64,000 bases of DNA from an uncultured Eubacteriales bacterium (GTDB lineage Bacteria > Bacillota > Clostridia > Peptostreptococcales > Anaerovoracaceae): contig CACYHR010000006.1 of NCBI GenBank assembly GCA_902774265.1, positions 1 to 64,000 of the forward strand. The letters run 5' to 3'. Shown here piece by piece: positions 1 through 9,591 of the stretch. Within the stretch, counting starts at the first letter, position 1, and every line of letters starts with the position of its first letter. Below the pieces are notes generated by a model, which did no database searches, was not told where the DNA came from, and saw nothing but the letters and a program-made list of their open reading frames with translations. The position numbers were made by a program, and so were the translations under genes.

Positions 1-16
1 ACAGGAGGAATAAGCT

Positions 17-976
17 GTGCAGGAAAAAACACTTGAAGCTATCCACAGAGCCATAGTTCTCGTAACAGACGAGATTGGTAAAGTAATTATCGGAAAAGAC
101 GATGTAATCAAAAAAGTAATGATGGCAGTGATCGCCAACGGACATGTTCTGCTGGATGATGTACCGGGTGTAGGAAAGACTACACTTGCAGTCGCACTCG
201 GAAAGGCGCTCGGTCTTGATTATAACAGAATACAGTTCACACCGGATGTACTGCCTTCGGATATCGTAGGTTTTTCCGTATTTAATAAGGAAACAAACAA
301 ATTCGTATATATGCCGGGAACAGTAAACAACACGAATCTGCTGCTGGCCGATGAGATCAACCGTACCTCCAGCAGGACGCAGGCCGCTCTTCTGGAGGCA
401 ATGGAGGAAAAACAGGTAACTGTGGACGGAGCTACATACAAGCTCAAGGATCCGTTCATCGTAATAGCTACTCAGAACCAGGTGGGAACAGCAGGCGCAC
501 AGATGCTGCCGCATGCACAGCTTGACCGTTTCCTGGTAAAACTCTCTATCGGATATCCTGACAGAGAGGCTCAGATGAAGATAATCGAAGAAAGACAAAA
601 GACCGATACATTTGAAGACCTGCGTAAGGTTATGAGCCCTGAGCTGGTTATCTCCATGCAGCAGTCTGCGCTCGGAGTAACACTCAAGGATTCACTGGTC
701 GAATATATTACTGATCTTGTTGAAGCATCGCGCAGCAACGAGAATATCAGTCTCGGCATCAGTCCGAGAGGTGCGATCGCAATCAGCCATATGGCTAAGG
801 CCTGTGCTATCATGAATAAGAGAGATTATGTTACGGCAGATGATATTCGTGATGTTTTCTGTGATGTCTGCACTCACAGGATACTGCTCAGCCAGAAGGC
901 AAGAGCGGAACATATGACCGCAAGATCTGCTCTGGAAGGAATACTTGCAGATACAAAGCTGCCGTTCAGTATCTGA
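17..976 (+). CDS. MoxR-family AAA+ ATPase
   Basis: Cytoplasmic AAA+ chaperone-like ATPase of the MoxR/RavA group, thought to help assemble or activate partner proteins encoded next to it. Visible motifs are a Walker A P-loop (GVGKTT, about residue 52), Walker B (LLADEINR, about 110), sensor region IATQNQ (about 150) and the C-terminal lid that follows SPRGA (about 249). At 319 residues it is normal for the family. The GTG start at 17 is chosen because AGGAGG lies at 3-8. It heads an operon with a DUF58 protein (15-bp gap), a membrane protein and a lipoprotein, the usual moxR arrangement. The substrate cannot be told from sequence. Genes upstream of the window may belong to the same operon. 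Confidence 0.93.
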   Translation: MQEKTLEAIHRAIVLVTDEIGKVIIGKDDVIKKVMMAVIANGHVLLDDVPGVGKTTLAVALGKALGLDYNRIQFTPDVLPSDIVGFSVFNKETNKFVYMPGTVNNTNLLLADEINRTSSRTQAALLEAMEEKQVTVDGATYKLKDPFIVIATQNQVGTAGAQMLPHAQLDRFLVKLSIGYPDREAQMKIIEERQKTDTFEDLRKVMSPELVISMQQSALGVTLKDSLVEYITDLVEASRSNENISLGISPRGAIAISHMAKACAIMNKRDYVTADDIRDVFCDVCTHRILLSQKARAEHMTARSALEGILADTKLPFSI

Positions 977-991
977 TCACAATAGCGCAAT

Positions 992-2140
992 ATGTGGAAA
1001 AGACGTTTATCCTGGCTGATAATAATAATAGCAGCAGCGTTTCTTTATCTGTTTTGCAATGAGTCGGTAACACTGACACTGCTGCTTGTCTGTCTGCTGT
1101 CACCTGTAGTGTCAGCAGCGGTTTTGCTGTTTTCTTCAAAAAAAGTCAGGGTCAGATTTGACAGTGCAGAAGTAAATGAAGAGAATATAAGATTCAAGAT
1201 CGTTATAGATAATTCAGGAATAATGCCTACCTCTGAGATAGAGATACCGGTAGCGTGCACCAATCTCAGGACAGGTGAGACAGACAGCGTAACGATCAAC
1301 GGTTCTGCCATGAGTAAAAAAGACAGAGCTGTATTTATAGAAACATCCGGAAGACATGCAGGACGATACGAACTTACCGCAGATAATGCTGTGGTTATGG
1401 ATCCGCTACGTCTCTGGAGCAAAAAAGTACCGGTGGATCAGAAGCTCAGTCTGACGGTAATGCCGAAGGTCTTTGAAATGAGACTGTCTGTTACGAACAG
1501 CGCGGCGTCGATGTTTGATTCGGATCAGTTTTCACGCTCACGCAAGGGTATAGAACCGGGCGAAGTGAGAAACATCAGGGAGTATGTTCCCGGAGATCCT
1601 ATCAAGAACATTCACTGGAAACTATCCGAGAAGACTGACAGACTTCTTGTAAAGGATCTGGAGCTTCCGGTCACGGATCAGATCATAACAGTGCTGGATA
1701 CATTTACAGACGGGAGCATCACAGCTGAAGAGATGGATGCCATAGCTTCTGTTTATGTATCTGTGATGCTGGCTCTGCTGACAGAGGGTCTGGAGTTTTC
1801 CGCCGGCTGGATCGATCCGGAGAGTTCACGGCCGGTCATAAAGCGGATAAGGACAGAGTCGGATTTTATTGCAGCATCAGGACAGTTCCTGGCGGTTCCG
1901 GCTATGTATCAGGATGCGGCAGTAGATCTTCTGGGACGCGAGCTGCCTGAAAAAAGATTTGCACATATAATCATGGCCGGTTCACAGATCCCGGATGATA
2001 TTAATACACTTGCAAACGGAGGACAGGTGACATTGCTGCTGTGCGGAGGCGAAAGCAGCATGACTGCCTCGGAAGGCGCTGAAATTATTGGATTTGGAGA
2101 GGATTCGTTCGAGGACGATCTTGCAGAAATAGAGGTCTAG
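992..2140 (+). CDS. DUF58 domain membrane protein
   Basis: Protein of 382 residues with two hydrophobic N-terminal segments (about 5-20 and 25-45) and a cytoplasmic or surface DUF58 region. The DUF58 signature is visible as REYVPGDPIKNIHWKLS followed by LLVKDLE at about residues 200-225. The C-terminal part resembles a von Willebrand A-like fold, typical of the family. DUF58 proteins nearly always lie beside MoxR ATPases and are presumed clients. The ATG at 992 is 15 bases after moxR, with only a weak ribosome site, so translational coupling is likely. Function beyond a MoxR partner role is unknown. Confidence 0.88.
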   Translation: MWKRRLSWLIIIIAAAFLYLFCNESVTLTLLLVCLLSPVVSAAVLLFSSKKVRVRFDSAEVNEENIRFKIVIDNSGIMPTSEIEIPVACTNLRTGETDSVTINGSAMSKKDRAVFIETSGRHAGRYELTADNAVVMDPLRLWSKKVPVDQKLSLTVMPKVFEMRLSVTNSAASMFDSDQFSRSRKGIEPGEVRNIREYVPGDPIKNIHWKLSEKTDRLLVKDLELPVTDQIITVLDTFTDGSITAEEMDAIASVYVSVMLALLTEGLEFSAGWIDPESSRPVIKRIRTESDFIAASGQFLAVPAMYQDAAVDLLGRELPEKRFAHIIMAGSQIPDDINTLANGGQVTLLLCGGESSMTASEGAEIIGFGEDSFEDDLAEIEV

Positions 2141-2141
2141 A

Positions 2142-3638
2142 TTGAAGCTCATTAATCGTGATAAGCGCGAGAACAATGATTCCCTGAGCGCTGCAAAGGA
2201 ACAGCTTAAAAGGGAACGTGAAAAGAAGCGCGCGATCAAAAAGAATAATAAAGCGGCAGCCAAAGCTCAGAAAAAAGCCGAACGAAAGACCCGCAAAGAG
2301 AATCGTGAAAAGCGTGTCAGATTCAGCAAATCCTTCCCGTTTATAATCGTAAACAGGAAGAAAAGCGCGGCTACATACCGCTTCATTAAAGTAGAAGGGA
2401 TTGAAAAGGAGCAAAGGCGGAGAGAGCTTATTACGGATGCAGCCTCAGCCGTGGTTATCGGAGCGGCTATGAGTCTGTTCCTTACTCTTTCGAACAATTA
2501 CATGCTCATTCCTTTTGTTCTGCCGGGCGTTGCGTTATTCTGCCTGTATACGATGCTCGGAAACAGGATACCGGGATATATCAGACAGATAATTGTTGTT
2601 TCGTTTCTTATGATAGTTCTTTTTGCAGTAGTTATATTCAGGAACTATTTCAAAGACGGAATGCTGCTTATAATGAATGATATATTTTCTGTAGCTGAAG
2701 AGTATCAGGCGTATATTTACAAGAGATACAATATTTCAGGTGCGGGTTACAATCATCCTGGTCTGAGCATGTATATGACTGTTGCTGTTCTGTCGTCTGT
2801 GACAGGACTCATACTTGCGGCGCTGCCTAAGGCATGCAGGAGAGCTGTAGATGTACTGGCTTTTGTTGCTGCGGTCGGTGTCGTGGCATATTACGGTATA
2901 ACTCCTTCATGGATATGCACAGCAATACTTGCTGCTGCCATGATAGTTGCTCTTTGCAACGGCAGACTGGTTCCTACATGGCCTCTGATACTCATTGCAG
3001 TGATTCTGTTCGGGGCGTTTGCCCTTGCAGATCCGGGCGAGAGCAGCCTTGTCAGGGGTGCTAATGAATATCTGAGAGATATGTTTGCGTATCATACAGC
3101 ATATCTGCCGGATTATGAGGAGATCGATACAACTCAGCCTTATATCGGAGGAGATGACGGTACAGAACCGCAGAGCATGTTCGCAAATGTACCTCATATC
3201 GGCAAAAAGAAACTGCTGGGTGTTTTTGCCGGTATAATAATTCTGGTAATCGTTGCAGTTGTTATGATTGTACATCTAAGGATCTCATCGAGACGACGGC
3301 TCAATAAAGCCGGTATCAACAGCGAGGATCCTGTAGTAGCTATCAGATCCATGTTCCCGTATGCGATGAGGTGGCTGAGACTCAACCGGGGAATAGATAT
3401 TTCCAACAGGCCGTATTCAGAGCTTGTACCTCAGGTAAAGGATCATATGTCGGGCTCATATTCTTCAAAGTTTGAGGAAATGCTGAAGTTATGGCAGATC
3501 GCCGCGTACAGCGATCACAAGATTACTGACAGAGAGCGCGACATCATGAGAGATTTCATGGATGAGACTATAAGTATTACCAAGGAAAGGCTGAAATTAA
3601 AGGATAAACTGAAAGCGAGATTCAGATATGCACTTTGA
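2142..3638 (+). CDS. TgpA-like multi-pass membrane protein without a transglutaminase domain
   Basis: Protein of 498 residues. It begins with a very basic Lys/Arg/Ala-rich stretch (about 1-65, probably cytoplasmic and partly coiled), followed by about seven hydrophobic segments between residues 100 and 290, a short polar loop, one more membrane segment (about 355-378) and a C-terminal cytoplasmic tail rich in charged residues that looks like the DUF4129 tail of TgpA-type proteins. The operon position after moxR and DUF58 is where a transglutaminase-core protein (TgpA) usually sits. Here the loop before the last membrane segment is too short for that catalytic domain and I see no Cys-His-Asp set. 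The start is TTG at 2142, two bases after the DUF58 stop. Function is inferred from context only. Confidence 0.72.
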   Translation: MKLINRDKRENNDSLSAAKEQLKREREKKRAIKKNNKAAAKAQKKAERKTRKENREKRVRFSKSFPFIIVNRKKSAATYRFIKVEGIEKEQRRRELITDAASAVVIGAAMSLFLTLSNNYMLIPFVLPGVALFCLYTMLGNRIPGYIRQIIVVSFLMIVLFAVVIFRNYFKDGMLLIMNDIFSVAEEYQAYIYKRYNISGAGYNHPGLSMYMTVAVLSSVTGLILAALPKACRRAVDVLAFVAAVGVVAYYGITPSWICTAILAAAMIVALCNGRLVPTWPLILIAVILFGAFALADPGESSLVRGANEYLRDMFAYHTAYLPDYEEIDTTQPYIGGDDGTEPQSMFANVPHIGKKKLLGVFAGIIILVIVAVVMIVHLRISSRRRLNKAGINSEDPVVAIRSMFPYAMRWLRLNRGIDISNRPYSELVPQVKDHMSGSYSSKFEEMLKLWQIAAYSDHKITDRERDIMRDFMDETISITKERLKLKDKLKARFRYAL

Positions 3639-4932
3639 TCACAGTAAAGTATTCAACACATTCAAATATATTGTTCTTGCATCGCTGGCTGTCATGATGG
3701 TGTTTACTTTCAGTGCATGCAGATACCGTCTGACCGAGGATTCATATGCAAACATGACTGCCGAGGATGAGGACGGTACTGTTCGTGAGACCTATGATTA
3801 CCTGATGGAAGATCTGGAATATGACGGTTCTGCGACGCCTATCTTTACGGCAGGCAGATCGCATCAGCAGGTTGAGAATCCTTTCTATGAGGAGCCGCAG
3901 CCTTTCGTTGATGATGAATTCCTTGATCCTGAAGACGCTGAAGAAGAAGGCGATGAAGAAGGAGAAGACGGAAGTACTTCTTCGACTTCGACATCCACAA
4001 TCAGTACTCCGTCCGTCAGACCGGCAACGTCCTCGACAACATCGAACAAAATCACGGTAAAGCTGGATCCGACCGGAGGAAAATGCACGACTGCGTCGAT
4101 TACGGTAACTCCGGGACTTACTTATGGTTATCTTGCGACGCCGACACGCAAGGGATATGAATTTAAAGGGTGGTACAGTGAAAAGAAAAAAGGAAAAAAG
4201 ATCACTTCAACCACTAAGGTAACCAAAAAAACCGATCACAGCATTTATGCTCACTGGCAGGATCTTAAGACTAAGAAATATAAGATCACTCTTAATCCTC
4301 AGGGTGGAAAGACAAGTCCTAAGACACTCAAGATGAAGACCGGGTCTGTTTTCGAGGATCTTCCTATAGCGACCAAGGACAATAATGCCTTCACAGGATG
4401 GTATACATCTGCGAGCGGCGGTGAGGAAGTCACTAACGGAAGCAAATTCAAGGGCAAGGCTGACACTACAATATACGCTCACTGGCAGGATGCCCTGGAA
4501 TACTGGACTGAGAGGATAGAAACTGATAACAGTGAAATCAGAAAAGCCGATATAGTGACATATTACTATGAAGACAGCGACGGAGATGCATTATCCGGAG
4601 ATGATATACTGTATCATTTCAAAGGCGATAACATAGTAAGTGAAGATTCAGATGTTACCGACGACTGGATAATAGATCAGAATCCGAGCATAATCATAAA
4701 GGCTGTAAAGAATATGGATGATCAGGAAAAAGCTCTTGAGGAGCTTGAGGAGAGACTTCCTGAGTATGCCGGACAGATTTTCATAGTATCTGCGGATGCG
4801 GCAGACGGAAAGGAAAGAGTCAGAGCATATTATACTCTCTGGCTGAGTTCACAGATTCCGGGATATGTGTCAGCATTCGGAAATGAGGATCTGGACAAAG
4901 CTGCAGTTGAGCTTGATGTAGATGTTAAGTGA
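3628..4932 (+). CDS. Lipoprotein with two InlB-type B-repeats
   Basis: Secreted, membrane-anchored protein of 434 residues. The N-terminus carries a lipoprotein signal peptide ending in FSAC (Cys about residue 31). A Glu/Asp-rich then Ser/Thr-rich linker (about 85-135) follows. Two Listeria-Bacteroides (InlB B, Flg_new) repeats are visible at about 143-210 and 217-287; each has a DPxGGK or NPxGGK start, a GWY core and ends in IYAHWQD. The C-terminal 145 residues look like a small globular domain rich in acidic residues that I do not recognise. It overlaps the preceding membrane-protein gene by 11 bases, so it is the last gene of the moxR operon. A role in surface binding or envelope sensing is an inference. 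Confidence 0.82.
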   Translation: MHFDHSKVFNTFKYIVLASLAVMMVFTFSACRYRLTEDSYANMTAEDEDGTVRETYDYLMEDLEYDGSATPIFTAGRSHQQVENPFYEEPQPFVDDEFLDPEDAEEEGDEEGEDGSTSSTSTSTISTPSVRPATSSTTSNKITVKLDPTGGKCTTASITVTPGLTYGYLATPTRKGYEFKGWYSEKKKGKKITSTTKVTKKTDHSIYAHWQDLKTKKYKITLNPQGGKTSPKTLKMKTGSVFEDLPIATKDNNAFTGWYTSASGGEEVTNGSKFKGKADTTIYAHWQDALEYWTERIETDNSEIRKADIVTYYYEDSDGDALSGDDILYHFKGDNIVSEDSDVTDDWIIDQNPSIIIKAVKNMDDQEKALEELEERLPEYAGQIFIVSADAADGKERVRAYYTLWLSSQIPGYVSAFGNEDLDKAAVELDVDVK

Positions 4933-4965
4933 TGATCCGCAGCAGCATCGATAATACCAAATAAC

Positions 4966-5020
4966 AGACCGGCAGTCTGCCGCATATGAACTGTGCGATT
5001 AGCTGCCGGTCTTTTATTTT
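4966..5020 (+). terminator. Rho-independent terminator after the moxR operon
   Basis: A 10-bp inverted repeat, AGACCGGCAG (4966-4975) and CTGCCGGTCT (5003-5012), is followed by a T-rich tract TTTTATTTT. It lies 33 bases after the lipoprotein stop. The reverse complement also has a T-rich stretch beyond the stem, so it could also end the convergent DUF1461 gene. Confidence 0.8.
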
Positions 5021-5065
5021 GCTTTTTCAGCTGAGAAATACCATATGTATCCAAGCTTTACCGGA

Positions 5066-5848
5066 TCATTGCTTTGAAGTCTGCAAACCGGATCCGGATT
5101 TGCGTAGGATAACGATACTGATGATTGCCAAAACAGCGGCTGCAGACAGCCACATAGCTGCTATTGTCAGCGCAGCATCTGCAAATACGGCTTCCTGCAT
5201 TATATTGATAAGATTGTCTTCATCCGGATAGAGTATCCACAGGTCGTTATCAAAGAAAATATGATGGAAGACTGTGAATACATATGTAAAATCGATGAAA
5301 CTTATAACTGCGATAATGACAGAGATCACAGCAACAACAGCAAGAGAATACAGATAGCCCTTTGACATGATGTATGCGAATGATAATGACCGTCCGGATT
5401 CCGATATATCATCGCCGGATCTCTTCTTTGACAGCGAGAGATAGATTGCAATGAGCAGCACGATAAGCAATATAAGAGATATAGTGCGTGCATTGTACGC
5501 CGCCATAAAGAGATTCCTGCAATCGGCCAGATGAAGTTTTTCGCGCTCCGTAAAGAACGGTGCGGTATTGCCGTCAATTGTCGCCTGAACATTATCAAGA
5601 CTGTCGATCCTGCCAATACAGTAATCCAGCATCTGCTCAGTAACATAAACAGCATCATCCATAGACATCTCACCTCTGACATACTGAGGCGTATTATACT
5701 TGGTGTACTCATTGCGCCACCAGTCCGGTATCCCGAAACAAAGTATCTGAGTAGCGGTCAAAAGCAATATGAAAAGAATGAGCAGACCGCATATCACAGC
5801 GGCAAAGATTTCTTTTTTATTATTATTCTTTTTCGTATTCATAAGCAT
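5066..5848 (-). CDS. TIGR01906/DUF1461 integral membrane protein
   Basis: Protein of 260 residues with four predicted membrane segments: about 15-37, 118-138, 152-175 and a last one near 225-248. Between the first and second lies an extracytoplasmic loop with the family pattern (MSMDDAVYVTEQMLDYCIG, then FFTEREKLHLADCRNLF). This matches the DUF1461 (TIGR01906) family of Firmicute membrane proteins of unknown function. Two in-frame ATG codons (5848 and 5842) are possible starts; neither has a clear ribosome site. It is divergent from yerC and convergent with the moxR operon. Confidence 0.8.
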   Translation of the reverse strand: MLMNTKKNNNKKEIFAAVICGLLILFILLLTATQILCFGIPDWWRNEYTKYNTPQYVRGEMSMDDAVYVTEQMLDYCIGRIDSLDNVQATIDGNTAPFFTEREKLHLADCRNLFMAAYNARTISLILLIVLLIAIYLSLSKKRSGDDISESGRSLSFAYIMSKGYLYSLAVVAVISVIIAVISFIDFTYVFTVFHHIFFDNDLWILYPDEDNLINIMQEAVFADAALTIAAMWLSAAAVLAIISIVILRKSGSGLQTSKQ

Positions 5849-6002
5849 TCTATCGAAGGAGCAAGGTCGGCGAAGCCGTAAATTATTGATGAGACCATTA
5901 TAAGCAGTTTTGCATTATTTGGCAAACTTTAATGCTTTAAAGCGCGAAAAGGTATATACTATACATTAATTGAAGCTGAAAAAAAGGATCGGAGGCAGGA
6001 CA

Positions 6003-6290
6003 ATGATCACGGATAGAGAGAAAAAGAATCTGCAGCAGTTTTACAGAGCTGTGCTCGCAATTGAGACAGAAGAAGAGTGCCGCAAATTCTTTGATGATGT
6101 AGCTACTATCAAGGAGGTGCTTGACCTTTCGTCAAGACTTGAGGTTGCCCGTCTTCTGGATAAGGGAACTGTTTTCAGCGAGATAAGCAGATCAACAGGA
6201 GCGAGCTCCGCAACTATCAGCCGTGTCAACAAATGTCTGACATATGGTGAAGGCGGCTACAAGACTATATTGAACAGAATAGGTGATTGA
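6003..6290 (+). CDS. yerC: YerC/YecD family TrpR-related DNA-binding protein
   Basis: Small regulator of 95 residues in the TrpR/YerC/YecD family. A helix-turn-helix is visible in the C-terminal half (VARLLDKGTVFSEISRSTGASSATISRVNKCL). The family fold is the TrpR-like helical dimer; the ligand and targets of YerC-type proteins are not established. The ATG at 6003 is preferred over an upstream in-frame TTG at 5970 because GGAGG lies at 5991-5995, eight bases before it. A TATACT hexamer at 5955-5960 is a plausible -10 box, but no good -35 is visible. The gene ends 17 bases from the convergent recD2. Confidence 0.88.
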   Translation: MITDREKKNLQQFYRAVLAIETEEECRKFFDDVATIKEVLDLSSRLEVARLLDKGTVFSEISRSTGASSATISRVNKCLTYGEGGYKTILNRIGD

Positions 6291-6307
6291 TCCGCTAAAT
6301 TCGTTCT

Positions 6308-8557
6308 TCACTGGTTATTCCAGAAATTCCGGTTTTCTGAGCTGTCGCGCAGCCGGCTCTTTAGCCCCGTGTATCTCTCGTCCGCGCGGTTATTGCTTAC
6401 CATATAATGTATGCACCTCGGGTCTCCTACAAGCAGAACAAGGCGTTTGCCTCTTGTTACCGCAGTGTACAGCAGGTTGCGGGTCATAAGCATAGGCGGA
6501 AATCTCCACATAGGCATTATGACTACGGGAAATTCAGATCCCTGGCTCTTGTGCACGGTTACTGCGTATGCGAGATCAAGTTCTTCGAACATCTCGCCGC
6601 TGTATGTGATAAGCCTGTCATCAGACCTGACTGTCATAGACTTGCCGATTGTGTCGATGCTTTCTATAGTTCCCATATCTCCGTTGAAGATGCCTTCACC
6701 CTCGTTCCAGTCATCATCATGCCATTCGGCAGAGTAATTATTGCGAAGCTGCATGACCTTGTCGCCGAGTCGGAATGTTCTGTTGCCGTAGTTCAGCTCA
6801 GGCTTGCCTTCCTCTGCAGGATTGATGACCTCCTGAAGAATGGAGTTGAGACTCGGAGCACCGAGGGCGCCTCTTTTGGTAGGTGTCAGAAGCTGGATAT
6901 CAGCAGCCGATCTCACAAAATCATATCCGCGCTCAAGCCTGCCTGAGACAAGTTCTTTTATCAGATCTATTACAGACGCTTCATCATCTCTTCGCAGCAT
7001 GAAAAAATCACTGTCGCGGCTGCCCTGCTCGGGCATTTCCCCGTTATTTATCCTGTGGGAATTCGTGATTATTCTGCTGTCCTCGGACTGCCTGAATATC
7101 TCGCGCAGTCTGGTAGTGTGGATGCATTCGCTGGCGATAACATCTCTTAGAACATTGCCGGCTCCCACTGCGGGCAGCTGATCGGCGTCGCCGGTAAATA
7201 TCAGTATGGTTCCGTCTTTGACGGCTCGAAGCAGACCGTCCATCAGCATGATATCTATCATGGATGCTTCATCGATTATTATTACCTGCTGCTCAAGCGG
7301 GTTTTCCTCATCGCGTCCAAAATCCAGTACGTCTTCATCATCGGAATAGACATATTCGAGCAGTCTGTGAATCGTCATGGCAGGTTCCCCTGAGGCTTCC
7401 TCCATGCGCTTTGCTGCTCTGCCGGTAGGCGCGGCAAGTGCAGCAGTCATATCCAGTCTTCGGAATATCCTTACCAGAGTGTTGATTATAGTAGTCTTTC
7501 CCGTGCCCGGACCGCCTGTAATGATCGAAACATTGTTTTTGAGGCATGCTGCGACCGCAGCTCTCTGCTCGTGTGAGAGGTATATCTCGCCGAAATCCAT
7601 CGCCATATCCGATTCAGCATCATTTATGAGGTCATCTATATCAGCCGGTACAGCCATACGCTGCGCATCTCTTATACGCATCAGATTATAAGCGACGCGC
7701 TGCTCTGCATGGTAATAGCCGTACAGATAGATCACTTTGATATCATCTGCGGTATCTTCCTCGAGTTCACCGTTGAATACAAGATCCCGCACAGAGTCCC
7801 GAACCTCTTCACGCGTGATATCGAGAAGAGCTGCCGTCTTTTCGGCAAGCATCTCCTCCGGCATAAGAGTACTGCCGCTTACAGCCCAGTTCCGCAGTAT
7901 ATGCCTGATACCGCTTTCGATACGGTATGAGCTGTCATGCGCGAATCCCAGCTTTTCGGCTATTATATCCGCCTTTGGAAAAGTCATGCCGCGGACATCC
8001 TCAACAAGCATAAAAGGATTGTCTCTGACGACTTCAACTGATTCGCTTCCGTAGAGCTTATATATCCTGACTGCATCGGACATCTCTATGCCCATTTCAC
8101 GCAGCTCTATCGATGTATTTGCGAATTCCCGCGATTCGAGAAATGATTCTGTGATCTTTGCCAGTGATTTCGGACCGATGCCGTTAATAGCAAGGAGGCG
8201 GTCCGGCTGTTCCTCGATTACTTTCAGCGATTCCTCACCAAAAGTATCAACGATCAGTCTGGCTGTCTTCGGACCGATACCGCGGATGTTTCCGGCTGTG
8301 AGGAATTCAAGTATAGCATCTTCGCCTTCGGGCAGAAGCTCCTCAAAGCTTGTGAAACTGAACTGCTCACCGTATTTTTTGTGAATGACAAAACGGCCTT
8401 CCAGCCTGTACTTTGTACCGGTCTTAGGCTCGGCAACAGAACCTGTTGCCGTGATCGAACCTTCATCGGTATCAAAGACCGCAACGGTATAGCCGTTTTC
8501 GGGATTGTTATATATTATTCTGGAAAATCTGCCTTCCTTCTGCATAGCTGTTTGCAC
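6308..8557 (-). CDS. recD2: RecD2-type ATP-dependent DNA helicase
   Basis: RecD-like superfamily 1 helicase (5'-3' on single-stranded DNA in studied homologues) of 749 residues, acting in DNA repair outside a RecBCD complex. The N-terminal region has an OB-like part and helix-hairpin-helix repeats (IRGIGPKTA about residue 92, INGIGPKSL about 124), the hallmark of RecD2. The helicase core shows Walker A GGPGTGKTT (about 347), Walker B IIIDEASM (about 427), QLPAVGAGN (about 464) and the motif V/VI region VTVHKSQGSEF (about 670). It follows yhaM on the minus strand with an 11-base gap, so the two are probably co-transcribed. Confidence 0.94.
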   Translation of the reverse strand: MQTAMQKEGRFSRIIYNNPENGYTVAVFDTDEGSITATGSVAEPKTGTKYRLEGRFVIHKKYGEQFSFTSFEELLPEGEDAILEFLTAGNIRGIGPKTARLIVDTFGEESLKVIEEQPDRLLAINGIGPKSLAKITESFLESREFANTSIELREMGIEMSDAVRIYKLYGSESVEVVRDNPFMLVEDVRGMTFPKADIIAEKLGFAHDSSYRIESGIRHILRNWAVSGSTLMPEEMLAEKTAALLDITREEVRDSVRDLVFNGELEEDTADDIKVIYLYGYYHAEQRVAYNLMRIRDAQRMAVPADIDDLINDAESDMAMDFGEIYLSHEQRAAVAACLKNNVSIITGGPGTGKTTIINTLVRIFRRLDMTAALAAPTGRAAKRMEEASGEPAMTIHRLLEYVYSDDEDVLDFGRDEENPLEQQVIIIDEASMIDIMLMDGLLRAVKDGTILIFTGDADQLPAVGAGNVLRDVIASECIHTTRLREIFRQSEDSRIITNSHRINNGEMPEQGSRDSDFFMLRRDDEASVIDLIKELVSGRLERGYDFVRSAADIQLLTPTKRGALGAPSLNSILQEVINPAEEGKPELNYGNRTFRLGDKVMQLRNNYSAEWHDDDWNEGEGIFNGDMGTIESIDTIGKSMTVRSDDRLITYSGEMFEELDLAYAVTVHKSQGSEFPVVIMPMWRFPPMLMTRNLLYTAVTRGKRLVLLVGDPRCIHYMVSNNRADERYTGLKSRLRDSSENRNFWNNQ

Positions 8558-8568
8558 CGGATCATGTG

Positions 8569-9537
8569 TCAGAACGTCTTTTTATAGAGTCTGCGGTTGT
8601 CAAGTGTGAATACCTTTTCACTGAAGGAACCCGGTTTAACATATCTGAGAGCGTCTTCCATATCGAACATTTTTGCATCTGTCATGTCGAGATAGTGCAG
8701 CATCTCTGCTTCTGGAAAGAGAGGCTTTTTAGGACTTCCGAAATCAGGCTCGTAGTGATGCGAGAGTGACATATGCTGCAAAAGCAGGCATTTTTCATCG
8801 CTTATACCGAGTTCTCTGCATCTGTCACCTATAGTGTGAACTCCCATAACGAGATGACCGAGCATCTTGCCTTCGAGCGTGTATTCCGGAACTACGCCGT
8901 TCTCATCGGAGTCAAGCTCGTTCAGCTTCTCGATGTCGTGAAGTGCAACTCCTGCCAGCAGCAGATCTTTGTTGAGATTTGTATAAACCTCGCATGCGCG
9001 TTCGCCCATCATCATCATTCTCTTGACGTGGTAGAGAAGCCCCGCGTATTCTGCATGATGATTGCTCATCGCAGCAGGCCAGTACATGAGCCTTTCTTTT
9101 TCTCCCTCATAAAAACTGAGGCAGAGAGATTTCAGTTCCTCGTCTTCGAATGCATTTATGCGGCTCACTATATAATCGTACATGGATTCAGGTGATTCAG
9201 GAGCAGCTCTGAAGAAATCCGATCTGTCGTAGGTATTCTCCTTGGCCTGTCCTTTGATCGTATCTATGACCAGCTGGTTTTTGCCCTGATATTCCTTGCA
9301 TCTCGCGACAACTGTAATTATCATGCCTGCGTTTATCTTGCTGTAGGCTTTCATTTCATCGGGAGTCAGTGACCATTTTACAGCCTGAATATCTCCCGAA
9401 GCGTCACCGAGTGTCATATACAAATGGTGTTTGCCGTTGTTTCCGTCGCGTATATCCGCGTTCCTCACCAGAAATCTGTCTTCGAATCTGTTCCCTTCGT
9501 CAGGGCTGAGATCCTTTATAAAAAATGGTTTCATCAA
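8569..9537 (-). CDS. yhaM: YhaM-type 3'-5' exoribonuclease (OB fold plus HD domain)
   Basis: Protein of 322 residues. An N-terminal OB-fold nucleic-acid-binding domain (about 15-105, with QAVKWSL and ITVVARCKEYQGKNQLVI) is followed by an HD phosphohydrolase domain with metal ligands in HHAEYAGLLYHVKRM and ALHDIEKLNEL (about 160-215). This layout is that of YhaM, a Gram-positive 3'-5' exoribonuclease that trims RNA ends and can act on DNA. GGAGGA sits just before the ATG at 9537; a second ATG at 9534 is also possible. It leads the yhaM-recD2 pair and is divergent from nadE. Confidence 0.92.
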   Translation of the reverse strand: MMKPFFIKDLSPDEGNRFEDRFLVRNADIRDGNNGKHHLYMTLGDASGDIQAVKWSLTPDEMKAYSKINAGMIITVVARCKEYQGKNQLVIDTIKGQAKENTYDRSDFFRAAPESPESMYDYIVSRINAFEDEELKSLCLSFYEGEKERLMYWPAAMSNHHAEYAGLLYHVKRMMMMGERACEVYTNLNKDLLLAGVALHDIEKLNELDSDENGVVPEYTLEGKMLGHLVMGVHTIGDRCRELGISDEKCLLLQHMSLSHHYEPDFGSPKKPLFPEAEMLHYLDMTDAKMFDMEDALRYVKPGSFSEKVFTLDNRRLYKKTF

Positions 9538-9591
9538 TATCCTCCGTAATCTAGCTGCAGGTCAGTGACCGGCTCTTTATAGTGTCCGTAC

